This document shows positions 1-10,889 of a stretch of DNA of 64,000 nucleotides, piece by piece (the first letter of the stretch is position 1; every line of letters starts with the position of its first letter). The notes under the pieces are model-generated. The model was not told the DNA's origin, searched no databases, and worked only from the letters and a program-made list of their open reading frames with translations. Position numbers and translations under genes: made by a program. Source of the stretch: Axinella damicornis (Eukaryota > Porifera > Demospongiae > Axinellida > Axinellidae); NCBI GenBank assembly GCA_963931865.1, contig OZ007509.1, forward strand, positions 6,278,882-6,342,881. Direction: 5' to 3'.

Positions 1-394
1 ATTTGTAGGGAAGCCAGAGGTACTGGTAGCATAGGTTAGATTATCATTGATTGCATGTATGTTATTTACTTAGTTGTGGAGGAAGCTGGCTACTATTACT
101 AGATTTCTGTGGTTTTGTAGTATTTCATTATTAGGTAGCCATGTTCGTGCATTGTATTGTCTTCTGTGCTACTCTTTTGTGCTACTCTTTTGTGTCCTCA
201 TTTTTGTATGTGGGGCGCAGGTAGCGGCCCAGCGGCCAGCTAGTATTTAGTGACTGGAAAGGAGCATTTTGTTTGTCTTGCCAGTATTGTCTGTAGCTGT
301 TGATGTCTATCGCTATAATAAACATTTTTAGCACTATCGTGCTCGGTTCGCGACAATATTGATGTCCTGGGAGTGAGGTAGGGGTGTCCCGGGA

Positions 395-700
395 ATGAGT
401 TTGAGCCCTGGTGAATGTATTAGACCTGTGACAATCTGTACTGTACCCACAAACCTAATTTAGAAATGGCGAACTAGGACTTTGCCTTTTCTATTCCAGG
501 TTACATCAGGCTGGCTACGGGTTGAGATTCTGCACAAATGAAACCCAGGTCATGTGGAGGTCATTGATTGAAAAGTTAGGGAGATTGGGGTTGCAGGTGA
601 GGGAGGAGGAAGTTCACTCTCCTGCTCCAGCATGTAGGCAGTTCCTCTCCGAGCACAACCTCAGACCCTACTTGCTCGGTCAGCATATTATGTCATAAAA
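395..700 (+). repeat. Dispersed repeat, copy 1 (partner at 3190-3400)
   Basis: This block matches 3190-3400 in the same orientation. Both carry the series tacccacaaacctaa, agaaatggtgaact-like, gagattctgcaca and gaaacccagg in the same order, with scattered substitutions and indels. Each copy lies downstream of the degenerate GGGATGTCCTGGGA minisatellite (a few units at 360-420 here, many at 2500-2915 for copy 2). So minisatellite plus flank were duplicated together. Confidence 0.6.
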
Positions 701-1432
701 GCACTGGATGATGTCATCCATAGCACAGGATGATGTCATTACGAATAATTATACCCTCAACTCTTTACCAACTGTAGACTTTGAAGTCAGTTTTATTAAA
801 CGTACACTAGATAAGATTCCCATCGATTTTCATGCTCACAGAACTGCACACAGCCATGCTTTCCACATTCGTGATTGTGACCACACCCACTCATTAACAA
901 GTATTTGATCAAGCTGCTCAGGCAATGGTAACTTGCTCTAGCAGAAAAATCGGCCTGGAACACTGGAATTCAAGGCTCTACAAGGTGAGAGCTGTAGGCC
1001 CATTTATGCTTAAAACGGCCTACCCGGCTCGAGCCATGGGTTATTCATGGCAAGCCCAGACGCGGCCATGCTGTTTGCACCCTTTGGGTGCACCCACCCA
1101 CCTCCCGCTGTCCCGCCCTTTCTGCTCAGTGCTCACGCAGAACCTGACATGAGTACCTAGCTGCATATGAATGTCATTCCTATTAAGTGATTGGGGCCTG
1201 CCCCCACAAGATTTGCAAACTTCTGCTGTGCATGCTGGATTAAGAAACTTGAGAGGACAAATTACACCTGTATTAGTGCTACTCACGTGACTAACGAATC
1301 AGATGCCTCAGGGTTGATCACATGACTGAACATTAAATTGCATAATGCACATTTTAGTGTGCATTATCTAGATAATGCACAATTTTGAAGACCAACGGCT
1401 GTTCGGGTCACTAGATACCACATAGTGGGAAA

Positions 1433-1955
1433 TTTTTGTATGGTGCAAATTTTCGTATATTTTGTATGAAGCCTCGAGATACAAAATAAAAACTGCGAAA
1501 ATTTTAAGTCAAGATTTTTGCGCCAAATTCTGAACGGGCAATCGAACATTTGGAAGCAGTGAACAAGTGATGGCATTTGTGCGTGGGTATTTCTAGCCTT
1601 CGAACGGCCTTCCAGACTCCAGTGGACCCGTCTACACCCATTAGCCTGAAGATAACGGAAGTACGACAGATGAAAGTAAGCCAAGTTCACTGTGAGCAGC
1701 AACGATCGGCGAGTATGCCGCCAACCAGGCGTCTATTCGTCATTTAATTTCTTGCCAACAATAGAGGACCAGATGTCAGCATTGGTACCCTCTCGCCATT
1801 GTGCATTGCCTCAACCGAAAACAGAAAACGACACCATCGACACGTTACGTATGTGTATTGCTAGGGGGTGTTGCAATGTGCAGGCGCATACAAAAATTAA
1901 ATTTCTGCTGAATGCATTTCAGCCGTTTATACGAAAATTTGCACTTACGAAAAGT
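1433..1955. mobile_element. Probable MITE with about 25-bp inverted ends
   Basis: A perfect 17-bp inverted repeat (GTGCAAATTTTCGTATA) lies at 1443-1459 and, reversed, at 1928-1944. The similarity continues outward imperfectly for about 8 bp. The interior is non-coding. Exact ends and target duplication are not clear. Confidence 0.4.
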
Positions 1956-2465
1956 TTGCAGAGACACATCATGTCCTTTTAAAGACTATCTTGTTAAGTA
2001 GCTGTAAATTGGGAATGACCCCTTACTGCCTTCCTAGTCTGTGTCCAGATCATACCTTTCCGTAAGGGTGAAATGGATATCTAGGAATGCGTCTACTGCC
2101 ATCTCAGAACCTTGCAGATCTTCACCCTCCCATCTCTGGTGTTTGATTACACTTTTCCATGCGTTCAGGGCAGCAATCCCATGAATTTGAAATCTGTGGT
2201 CGACTTGTCAATTTTGGAAGCGCTTCAGAGAAGTTTTCTGATTGACTATTCAAGTCAAAAAATCAAGCGTTGGCCACTTTAGCTTTGTACTTGGAAACTA
2301 TGTCTCTGTCACGCTACCAACAGGGAACATCAAGCTGGTAAACATGGAACATCAAGCTCTATCACCGTCGCTTTTTAAACTGCTGTCTCCGTGTGGCTTC
2401 AATAAACATTCTGATTACATTCTGATTATGGAAGTGTGCTAGTACCCAGAATGGCGCACAAAATT

Positions 2466-2466
<1 letters not shown>

Positions 2467-2498
<32 letters not shown>
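2467..2498. repeat. Poly-C homopolymer, 32 bp
   Basis: An uninterrupted run of C. It is one of several very long G/C homopolymers in the window; the complementary strand could form G-quadruplexes. The exact length is likely to be uncertain in any assembly. Confidence 0.9.
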
Positions 2499-2499
<1 letters not shown>

Positions 2500-2501
<2 letters not shown>

Positions 2502-2915
2502 TATGTGGTGGTAGGGTCTGTGGAAGGTCTAGTAACACATTTTGGTGGCCAAGGAATGAGGGTGAGATGTCCTGGGAAATTGGAATGAGCTTGCGATGCC
2601 TTGGAATGAGCTTGGGATGGCCTGGGAGTGATGTTGGGATGCCCTGTGATTGAGATAAGAATGTCATGGGAATGAGGTTGGGATGGCATGGCCTTGAAAC
2701 AATTAAGGTTGGGATCCCTTGGTAGTGAGGCTCTGAATGAGGTTGGGAGTGATGTGGGATGTCCTGGGAGTGAGTTTGAGATACCCTGAAAGGAGGTTGG
2801 GAGTGACTTAATTGGGATGTCCTGGGAGTAAGGTTGAGATACACTTGAATTGAGGTTGGGATGTGCTGTGAGTGAGGTTGGGATATGAGGTTGGGATGCC
2901 TGGTGAATATATGTG
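2500..2915. repeat. Degenerate minisatellite, about 25-30-bp unit
   Basis: Tandem diverged units built on GAGGTTGGGATGTCCTGGGA run through this block directly after the poly-C tract. The proline/histidine-rich open frames on the minus strand are by-products of the repeat. A few further units occur at 360-420. Confidence 0.75.
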
Positions 2916-3189
2916 ATAGTCCAAGGGAAAATGGTACTTCAGGCCATTTTTGTGGATTTTGAGATTGGTACTATGTAATTATGTCTAAGGATCAATTATT
3001 TTTTTCAAGTCTCGTTTAATTGCCGTAGTATGAATGAACATTAATTAGAGTGAAGAGATCATGGGCGAGATCAGTTCTTTATGCACTGCTAAGGTTGGTT
3101 GAGATGTTTATCCTGTTTTAGGGCAAGTTGGTTTGGGGCATGTAAAATCAGCAGCTAAGTTGCTCTAACAAATGGCCATTCATACAAGT

Positions 3190-3400
3190 ATCACTGCTAA
3201 ATAGGCCCGTCATAATCTGTGCTAGAACGGTACCCACAAACCTAAGTTAGAAATGGTGAACTCTGGCAAGAACTGTGCCTTTTACGTTTCAAGTTGCATC
3301 AGGATGACTACAAGTTGAGATTCTGCACAGTTGAAACCCAGGTAACATGGATGTCATTGGTTGAAGAGGTTTGGGTTACAAGCACATAAAAGCACAAGAT
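3190..3400 (+). repeat. Dispersed repeat, copy 2 (partner at 395-700)
   Basis: Same repeat as at 395-700, same orientation, about 2.75 kb downstream. Matching blocks include tacccacaaacctaa and gttgagattctgcaca. Confidence 0.6.
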
Positions 3401-3534
3401 GATGTCATAAAGAATTGATGTCTTGCATCAGTTTCAGGGTGGTTCTCCCCATCGTTTTACGATAGGAGCCTATGAGTGTTTCGTTCAAGCAGACTCTTAA
3501 TCAATTTTGGCAGTGTATGTAGTGGTATCGTACG

Positions 3535-3660
3535 CTTCCTCTTCCCCGTACTCTTCTCCACCCTCCCTGACTGCCTTCCTCTTCCCCCTCCTCTTCTCCC
3601 TCCTCCCTCCCTTCCTCTCCCCCTCTTCAATTCATTCCCCCCTTTCACACCCCCATACTC
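3535..3660 (+). repeat. C/T-rich polypyrimidine tract
   Basis: About 125 bp almost entirely of C and T (units such as cctcccttcctct). It ends shortly before the splice acceptor of the exon at 3688, so it can act as an extended polypyrimidine tract for that acceptor. The proline-rich and basic frames through it are artefacts. Confidence 0.75.
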
Positions 3661-3687
3661 AAATCAACACATCCCCAGTCCACTCAG

Positions 3688-3823
3688 TAGCCCTCCCTGA
3701 CTATGAGGGGAGTGACACCAGCAACCCCAATGCCATTGTCCTTGGAGATGCAACCTCCAACTTTACGTACGACAACCTCTACCATGCCATCACCAACCAG
3801 TCTGGGAGTACCCTAGGGCAAAG
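3688..3823 (+). CDS. LHPP-like HAD phosphatase, single exon fragment
   Basis: A splice acceptor (ccactcag) precedes the exon and a donor (AAAG|GTGAGG) follows it. The frame reads through to a block resembling the cap region of LHPP/HDHD2-type haloacid-dehalogenase phosphatases, which act on phospholysine, phosphohistidine or pyrophosphate. The recognisable stretch is DTSNPNAIVLGDATSNFTYD, matching the conserved segment just after the first domain in LHPP. No catalytic DxDGT exon upstream and no downstream HAD exon was found nearby, so this is either one exon of a gene with large introns or an isolated relic. The last residues before the donor do not match the family well. Recognition is from memory of the family; a profile search would settle it. 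Confidence 0.45.
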
Positions 3824-3934
3824 GTGAGGACATCATTGACCGCATTGATCTGACAGTGTCCAAGTGTGGATGCTATGGTCTCATACCAGAACCCCAAAAC
3901 AGAAAGGGAGGTATGGAGAATACAGTCCTGTCAA

Positions 3935-3957
3935 GTCTCACGCATCCTGCGTGAGAC
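3935..3957. repeat. Short perfect hairpin
   Basis: Arms GTCTCACGCA and TGCGTGAGAC are separated by 3 bp. Further TCTCACGC motifs follow at about 3970-4000, so this may be the end of a diverged DNA transposon. Confidence 0.5.
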
Positions 3958-4525
3958 ACACGTGTTATCTCACGCTGTACGTATGCAATCCTAATCTCAC
4001 GCATTTGCACCACGCTTGTTACTGTTGATATTGGCTCCCTTTGAACACTGAAGCACAGTGACTAGTAGTAAGCATTTCATTGACTTCCCTAAGTGGATAC
4101 TGACAGGTTTCTCAATGGTTGATTCAATTATACCCACTTACATGACACCTGTCACTGTTCAAGTTCTCAGCTCAGAGCCAACAACAAATTGATAGTGAAG
4201 TTGTTTAGAAACTGTTGTATGTTTATTCAGTCATGAATTTCTGCCTTGACCTTGACCTTCACAGGTCAAATTCATCATTGTGAAGGGTATTTATTGTGCC
4301 ATGAGTTTAAATTGGATGGGTGTTCATGGGGTCTCACTCATTTTGTGCCATTTTGAGGTGGGGTCTCACTCAAGTGAGGCTGCCGACCTTGACAGGTCTG
4401 AGAATATTGTACATTGTACTACAGTGCATAGAAGTTAGCCGTTGGCACAGCCATACACCCTTGTCAGCACAAATTAGTGTACACAGAAGCCACTTGGTAC
4501 TCAGCAGGGGGTACCTGTGAAAGCC
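3958..4525. other. No feature seen
   Basis: Unique-looking sequence without exon signals. Only scattered TCTCACGC motifs near 3990 relate it to the hairpin just upstream. Confidence 0.5.
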
Positions 4526-4870
4526 GGAACGCGGAACGCGGAACGGAACGCGGAACGGAAGTAAAATTCGGGCTGCGCGCTTTCATCATTATTCACTGGA
4601 CTGGACTCACCCAAAAATCTGTAAGATGCCTTTTCAGTGTAGGACAGAAGCTAAGCATACTTATTTATTCACTAAAGTTGCTTGCATAGCCTGCTTTCGT
4701 GTCTTTCCTCGAGTCGGTAGAGGTCAAAGGTCACGTGCATATTTAATAAGCTTCAATGAAAAGATTAGAAGAGCACTTATTTATCGCAGACATCGAACTC
4801 CAGCCTCTTGCTGAAGCACAGAAAACAGAAAATAATATTCCTCTATCATCCACGACTGACTGAAGAGCAT
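4526..4870 (+). mobile_element. Hexamer-ended MITE, diverged copy 1
   Basis: Begins with a GGAACGC-type microsatellite (4529-4560). It then follows the order of the copy at 26433-27001: CAGTGTAGGACAGAAGCTAA, CACTAAAGTTGCTTGC, GAGGTCAAAGGTCACGTGCA, TATTTAATAAGCTTCAA, AATAATATTCCTCTA. The opposite inverted arm seen in the 26.4-kb copy is missing, so this copy is truncated. Confidence 0.7.
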
Positions 4871-5019
4871 TTTGAAACATTTCAAAAGCCAGTAGACTAT
4901 GAAACATGGAGCCTGTGGAGTACCCAGATACCACGCAAAGCTTGGAAAATGTCTTCACCATCATTTATTTTCAGCCATCAGGAGGAAGGGCTCATGTGGC
5001 AACTTCGTGCTTTTCCACT

Positions 5020-5215
5020 ATCTCCAGGCTCCAGATCACTCTCACTGTCTCTGCGTATCTACGGGCTCCAAATCATGTCACTGTCACTATCTCCATGCTC
5101 CAAATCACGTCACTGTCACTATCTCAAGGCCCCATGTCACTCTCTCTCCAAGACCACTCTCACTGTCACCATATGTATCTCCTGACTCCAGATCACTCTC
5201 ACTGTAAATGCTAAC
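5020..5215 (+). repeat. Degenerate minisatellite (CACTGTCACTATCTC type)
   Basis: Irregular tandem units containing CACTGTCACTATCTC-like blocks alternate with CTCCAAATCA-like blocks. Overlapping serine/histidine-rich frames in three phases are typical of repeat DNA, not of a gene. Confidence 0.6.
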
Positions 5216-5744
5216 TTTCTGAAGCACAGTGTATGCCAAAGGAATGTGAGAGGTGTGTAGAAATATAGGCTTTGTGTTGAGCTGCCCAAGACTCACTGTC
5301 CGATGAAGCTGCCTCTGAGGTTAGTCGTTCCAAACACTGATGAGACTGCCATCTGCTGTTCTACATGAAGGTCAGAGATTGCTGTAGAAGCAGAATCGTC
5401 TTAGTCATGAGTTTGTCATCTGTATGTCTCGATATGCCATCTCACACACGATCACATAAACAAGCGATGATTGCATAAGCTCGAACTGTCTGGGGTGGCT
5501 TCCTTTGATCAACTCTGTAGACCACTAGGCCACACCAAATTTATTACGGATCTAGCAGGTCTATATTTTTACGGACTACAAAAAAGTAAAATTATTAGCT
5601 TCTACGAGGGGACCACTTCCCAAGACCCCGACATTCTAGGGTTGCGCTGTGACCTCCCGGACACTTCAGACTCCGGTTGTATCTATCACTGAATAAACAA
5701 GTACTTGTACGTAGCTACCACACTCCTGGTAAGTGCGACGAGTA
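5216..5744. other. No feature seen
   Basis: No repeat or exon recognised. A 73-codon frame at 5471-5692 has no supporting motif. Confidence 0.5.
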
Positions 5745-6043
5745 CGGTATGCCGAATAGCGCTTAAATTTCGCTGGTCTAAATTTTCGCAAATTTCATGA
5801 ATTACAGGTCATTCGCGAAATTATTTCAATGGAAAATTTGACACGTGTTGTGTGCCTATACAGCTAGCTACGTGGACAGTATAATTGCATGAGTTCAGCA
5901 CGCACGCCGCACGGGAGTCTTCAAGTGCAGTACACCATGCCCATTGTGTGGGTGTGGCACTTTTACCGAAATTTGTGAATTTTTTTCAACAAAATGTTCT
6001 CAAAGAACAATTTGCAAAAAATTTGACCCGAAGCGCCATACGG
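5745..6043 (+). mobile_element. Family N MITE, short copy, TA target
   Basis: A 299-bp element flanked by TA (5743-5744 and 6044-6045). The left end is CGGTATGCCG...AGCGCTTAAATTTCGC and the right end reads ...AAGCGCCATACGG, so the ends are inverted repeats. The interior (GGGAGTCTTCAAGTGCAGTA, CCCATTGTGTGGG) matches the reverse strand of the longer copy at 29035-30228. This is therefore an internally deleted member of the same family. Confidence 0.75.
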
Positions 6044-6045
6044 TA

Positions 6046-6430
6046 CTCACCTTTTAGAACAGAGCTAACTGCTTTGGGCCGGTCTTCCTATCGAGGCCCC
6101 CTCATTGCCAAATTAGCCCTAACACTACCCTAAGAGGCCGTTCTTTGTAGTTGATCCTTCGTATCACCTATTTGATGCCTCAGTGGACTCTGACTGCATC
6201 CACCAGCTCGTAGTCACAGCAAAGCTCATACACCGACTAAGTTGTATGGCACATTACGTTCCAATTAATGCCCACCTCATGTTAGCAATGGTGGCCCTGG
6301 GTGGCCAGTGGGAAGACAGAAGTGCTCAGAACTCAGCAACCACGGGGAGTCTGTGAGCACCCAATATACTTTTTGCCCTTCAACCCACCCATGCAGTAGC
6401 CACTGGTATATATGTAGCTAGCTATACTTA
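6046..6430. other. No feature seen
   Basis: Unique-looking sequence between a MITE and the CTTATAAG block. No exon signals. Confidence 0.45.
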
Positions 6431-6605
6431 CGTACTTATAGTCATAAGATCTTATAAGAATCTTATAAGAATCATGTTTTCTTATAAGATTTGGCCATTT
6501 CTTATAAGATCTGAAAGTCTTGTGACATCTCAATAAGATTTTTGGTTTCTTATAAGAATTCAATAAGATTCTTATAAGACTTCCAGCTTTCTTATAAGAC
6601 TTTTA
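6430..6605. repeat. CTTATAAG palindrome-rich block 1
   Basis: The 8-bp palindrome CTTATAAG or close variants occur about every 15-25 bp, mostly as CTTATAAGATTCTTATAAGA. A related block lies at 8105-8370. Confidence 0.7.
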
Positions 6606-7555
6606 TGTGGCTGTCTGGAGTGCATTTTAGAAGGTCCATCATACGTAGCTGTGTAGCTATTATAGGATGCTGAATTATGCAGAGCCAATTCATTACCTAC
6701 CTAGTACCTTTGCACAACCTCTGAATCGAAGCGCTGCAAATTATGTAAGTGGTCTGTAGGTGGTGATGTCCATCATCAGGAAGCCTTAGCAGGGTTGTGC
6801 AGGGGTTGTGGTTGTAGCGCTTCACAGCTAGGCTACGTATACAATATGTAGCTGATGCAAAGCTACTTCACTGTATAAGCATCTCACAGCTAGTTAGTGC
6901 TCTTCAGCTTTATACACTCACATCATGATGGCCAGTAATGCAGTAATTACTTTGGCTCCAACAGTCTGAGTACTGTACATGCAGCAGCTGCCCATTTCAT
7001 TTGAAATTTCGTGTCGTGAAGTTTGCTTTAGAGTTGGAGTCTAGCAAGTTGCAGTAGCAGTGAGTAGCTCTAGACTTCCTTTTAGTTTTGCTATAGCTAT
7101 AGTATAGTTCTAGCTGCTATTGACTCGCACTCGAGCTACAGCTGCAAATATTTTGAGAGGGCTAGTTGCCTATACAGCCAACTGAGACTTGGTAAGTTCA
7201 TACAAGCTAACCAGTAGGGCATGCCGGCATTTGTATAGCTACTGTATATATGTACGTATATGTACAGTGTTGTGCTAAGCTGTCTGCTGTGCCTTCATGG
7301 TTCATGAGCTTATCTGATAAGCCAGCAAGGTCATAGTTTTGGTTAGGCAGTTTAGCTTCATAGCTCTACAGCTACAGTGACTAGAGTATGCATCAATATA
7401 TTAAGATGTTAGCTAAGTTAACGTGTGTCTGTGTGTGTGTGATGGAAGTGGGATGTTTGTGCATGGGGCGGGACTAGACTAGTGATGTGTGACCTTCGTA
7501 CTTCAATTTACTGAACCTCAAGAATGTTGGGCCCGGGCATGGGCTGGAATCTTCC
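6606..7555. other. No gene seen
   Basis: AT-rich sequence with many AGCTA/TAGCT words but no exon signal. A short GT-rich run is at 7422-7442. Confidence 0.5.
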
Positions 7556-7559
7556 AGAA

Positions 7560-7945
7560 CAGCTGGGGCTACAAGCGGATGCAATCGAAGAGCAGCAGTT
7601 GAAGCGGACGCAACTTAATCGGGGACCAGCAGCCGAAGCAGACGCAATCAGGGAGCAGCAGCTGAAGCAGACTCAATCGGGGAGCAGCAGCTGAAGCGGA
7701 CGCACTCGGGGAGCAGCAGCTGAAGCAGACTCAATCGGGGAGCAGCAGCTGAAGCGGACGCACTCGGGGAGCAGCAGCTGAAGCGGACGCACTCGGGGAG
7801 CAGCAGCTGAAGCAGACTCAATCGGGGAGCAGCAGCTGAAGCGGACGCATTCAGGGAGCAGCAGCTGAAGCGGACGCACTCGGGGAGCAGCAGCTGAAGC
7901 GGACGCACTCGGGGAGCAGCAGCTGAAGCGGACCCAAACAGGGAG
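7560..7945. repeat. Minisatellite, about 30-bp unit (GGGGAGCAGCAGCTGAAG)
   Basis: About a dozen tandem units of GGAGCAGCAGCTGAAGCGGA plus CGCACTC or CTCAATC, alternating two sub-types. The minus-strand frame across it is a repeat artefact. The same unit in degenerate form, followed by the same flank, recurs at 48530-48760. Confidence 0.9.
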
Positions 7946-8040
7946 CAGCAGCTCTGCACAGAGAGCTGTCCGGCACCAGATTACTCACGTAGGCAAATGA
8001 GGGGAAAGTAGCTGAGCGAGCGAAGCTAGCTACTTGTCAA
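7946..8040 (+). repeat. Flank shared with 48680-48755
   Basis: Sequence directly after the minisatellite (CAGCTCTGCACAGAGAGCTG, ATTACTCACGTA, AGTAGCTGAGCGAG) is repeated almost exactly after the related minisatellite at 48.6 kb. The array and its flank therefore form one dispersed unit. Confidence 0.75.
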
Positions 8041-8104
8041 TACATATTTGTAGACAACAGAATTTGTGCTCCCAAGCTTAACTGCAATACACTTGAATTT
8101 TAAG

Positions 8105-8370
8105 ATGATTTGTAAGATTCTTATAAGCATTTCTCATCTTATAAGATTCTTGTATGAATCTTATAAGCTTTTTTCTTATAAGAGAATTGGGACATTCTTA
8201 TAAGAAACTCATAAGAACATTCTTATAAGATTCTCGTAAGATTCTTATAAATTTCTTATAAGAATGTCCCAATTCTCTTATAAGAAATAGTACTTAATTA
8301 TATGGAGATTTCTTATAAGATTTAGGTCAATCTTATAAGAATCTTATAAGATTCTTACAACTTTTTCCAT
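8105..8370. repeat. CTTATAAG palindrome-rich block 2 with hairpin
   Basis: Dense CTTATAAG motifs again. Inside it, TTCTTATAAGAGAATTGGGA near 8175 is matched by its reverse complement near 8265-8285, giving a roughly 120-bp hairpin region. Confidence 0.7.
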
Positions 8371-8377
8371 AAGGGAG

Positions 8378-8882
8378 GCCTCCACCTCAGCTTTTGTCGC
8401 TTGCAGTACGAAAAGCGCGGAGAAGGCCTGGAAGGGTTTCGCACGTGATGCGTGCCACGACCGTCATAAAACGTCATCCGTTCAAGACCACTAAGTACTA
8501 GTACAGTATAGCTACGATCGCATACGGAGACAACCAGAAGAGAGCCACACCGACTTATCCAAGCTAGAAGTCTTACCTTTGAAGTAGTGCTGAGCTGCAA
8601 GTGTTGTACTTTCCAGAGCGATGGCTCACTGCACTGAGTGAACAGTCAAAGCGCTTCGAAGTTATAACCGTTGTATTGCAGCCATCTCTCAGCGGTTTTG
8701 TTTCAAATCGAGGTATGTTGTATAGGTAGGACCTGCCTCTCCTCTGGAGTTTGTCTGGTCTCTGTAGCGTCTCTGGAATAGGCGATAGCAAGTTGAATAC
8801 CGTGAGTATGTGACGGAATCCGTGACGTCAGCGGCGGCACGCATCACATGCGAAACCCTTCCAGGCCTTAGGGTGGAGGCCT
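8378..8882. mobile_element. Inverted-repeat element, about 505 bp
   Basis: The left side holds GGAGGCCTCCACC and GGCCTGGAAGGGTTTCGCAC followed by GTGATGCGTGCC. The right side (8835-8882) holds the reverse complements in reverse order. The left arm has about 50 extra bases between the two blocks. Target duplication is not clear. Confidence 0.5.
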
Positions 8883-9310
8883 GGGAACGAGGCTACTTTT
8901 TCTCCAGGTCCTCTACAGAGCCCAGTAGGTTGACTTAATTATTTAATTCGATTACAATCGATTACATTACACACTGTATTTCCTGCTTCTTGGGAAGTAA
9001 TAGTGGGTGTGATTCAATTACATGCCAGGGTGTCCAAGGCCAGGAAGCTGTGAAACCTGAACTGTGGTCAAATGCTGTGGCAAGATAAGCCTTTTGATAT
9101 TCATTTTAGTTGGAGTTTTTTTGTCTTCCACCTGGGTCAAAATATGGAGTCCAAGAAACAGGAAGTCAATTTGGTATAGCCTTAACAAGTGAGTCTTTAC
9201 AAAGACTTGATGTGTCTCGGCACGACTTGGTATCAGCTAGAATCATGCAGAGGACATGGCAGCTGTTTAACACTTTATCCTGTTAGCTATGAGACTTTTA
9301 GCTTATTAAA
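8883..9310. other. No feature seen
   Basis: Contains GGGAACGAGGCTA, a motif also found in the hairpin at 34049-34101, but no exon or complete repeat that I can define. Confidence 0.4.
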
Positions 9311-9737
9311 GGTTACGGGATACTCGTGCGCGCGCCGTGCGAAATGTATTGGGAACTCTATACTTAAGCTCGCTAACCAAAAATCTCTGGTACGAAGAGC
9401 GTGAGCAACTTGTTTCTGGTGGTGGAGGTACGCTGTCACAAGGTGCAGGGCATGACGGAAGCTTTTTTTGATAGCATAATCCCTGGAAAATATATCTGCT
9501 GTCTCGCTCAAGAAAAGCGGTAAATACGGCTTTTTGGTGAACTGAACTGCTCGTTTTTGCACGGCTATATAGCGTATCGGTAAAAGCTTCCGTCATGCCC
9601 TGCACCTTGTGACAGCGTACCTCCACCTCCAGAATCAAGTTGCTCACGCTGTTCGTACCAGAGATTCTTGGTTAGCGAGCTTAAGTATACATTCCCCAAT
9701 ACATTTCGCACGGTGCGCGCACGAGTATCCCGTAACC
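9311..9737. mobile_element. Foldback MITE, GGTTACGGGATACTCG ends
   Basis: Arms of about 165 bp (9311-9475 and 9575-9737) are near-perfect inverted repeats around a short centre. Both begin GGTTACGGGATACTCG and contain GTGACAGCGTACCTCCACC (one strand) and its complement. The right end is followed by TTAA; the left is preceded by TAAA. This suggests a TTAA-target family related to the GGTTACG element at 29102-29749. Confidence 0.8.
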
Positions 9738-10003
9738 TTAAGTGAGCGTCAATATCCTTGGAGGTTCTGTATGAGCAAGGGGTGGGTCAGGGTGAGGTGG
9801 GAATGTTCACCCAAAGGGTGAAAGCAGTATGGTCATGTCTGGGCTTGATGTTTAGTCTGCCAGGTGGGCCGTGTTAATTCATAGACAACACCTTGGCCAA
9901 TTCTTTCAGCACTTATCTAGCTAGCTAGCTAGCTAGCTAGAGCTGAGTGAGCTAATTGGGGCGAGCCTGAGCGAGCCCCACATAGACGAGTTTGCTGTAA
10001 ATT

Positions 10004-10057
<54 letters not shown>

Positions 10058-10836
10058 CGTACGTCGTGCCGTAAATCACTTCCTGGTCGTATTTTGCGTG
10101 TTCTTGCGTCATGCGTTATTTCCAACCTGAGTTCACTTCCTGCGTGCGTTGATGTCGCGCCGGTCTAACTGATCTGAGACGCCACGAACTATGAACAGTC
10201 TACCACTCTACCTCAACAAGGCCTTGCAAGGATGGAGACTATAGCGGGGCGGTGAGTGGCTAACAGAGACCGCTCCTGGACCTACCGTCAGACTCACATT
10301 CTGATGACATGCACATGCAACTGCTCCATGCACATTCACACATGCAGCACCTGCATGTACTCGCTCAGGCTCGCCCCACAATGTTCTGCATTCGTCTAGT
10401 TAGTAATGTATGCAGTTGAGTGCAGCACACTGTGTAGCTATGGATGAGTGAGTATTCATTGTCCTGAATTAAGTAGCTAGCAGGTCTTGGTAAGAGGATT
10501 CATGAGCGCCATGCAAACACATAATCACTTTTGACGACCTACTTGCAGGCTATAAATACATTTGACACCCAATTAAGAGTGTACAGCAGCACTAGCGCGG
10601 GCGCATTGCGAAAAGCGACGTACGTACCACCTACGCATCCAGCACCTTGTGGTGAACTGGCCAAGGTGTTGTCTATGAATTAACACGGCCCACCTGGCAG
10701 ACTAAACATCAAGCCCAGACATGACCATACTGCTTTCACCCTTTGGGTGAACATTCCCACCTCACCCTGACCCACCCCTTGCTCATACAGAACCTCCAAG
10801 GATATTGACGCTCACTTAAGGTTACGGGATACTCGT
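9721..10836. mobile_element. Inverted-repeat element sharing an arm with the foldback at 9311
   Basis: Sequence 9721-9905 is repeated in inverse orientation at 10660-10836 (for example GGGTGAGGTGGGAATGTTCA, GACTAAACATCAAGCCCAGA, GGCCAAGGTGTTGTCTATGA). The outermost part of each arm is the GGTTACGGGATACTCGT terminus, so this element shares its left terminus with the right arm of the 9311-9737 foldback. The centre holds (TAGC)n, (TA)n and a GAGCCTGAGCGAGCCCCAC/GCTCAGGCTCGCCCCA pair at 9964 and 10361. Confidence 0.7.
9916..10050. repeat. Simple repeats (TAGC)n and (TA)n
   Basis: CTAGCTAGC repeats at about 9916-9941 and a TA run of about 40 bp at 10008-10049, both in the centre of the surrounding inverted-repeat element. 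Confidence 0.9.
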
Positions 10837-10889
10837 TATGGAATTAATTATTTACATTACTTTACATTACGCGGCACAATTTTTCCTAT

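Larger units (their letters stand above)
1..2460. other. Gene-free region
   Basis: I see no convincing exon here. The short open frames lack domain signals and splice context. The stretch holds a diverged copy of a dispersed repeat (395-700), a probable MITE (1433-1955) and a 10-bp-arm hairpin near 1340-1365. The rest is AT-rich unique-looking sequence. Confidence 0.6.

Noticed and set aside
7648..7959. Cysteine-rich repetitive protein on the minus strand
   Set aside because: The frame is a by-product of the GAGCAGCAG minisatellite, whose 30-bp unit keeps every frame open.
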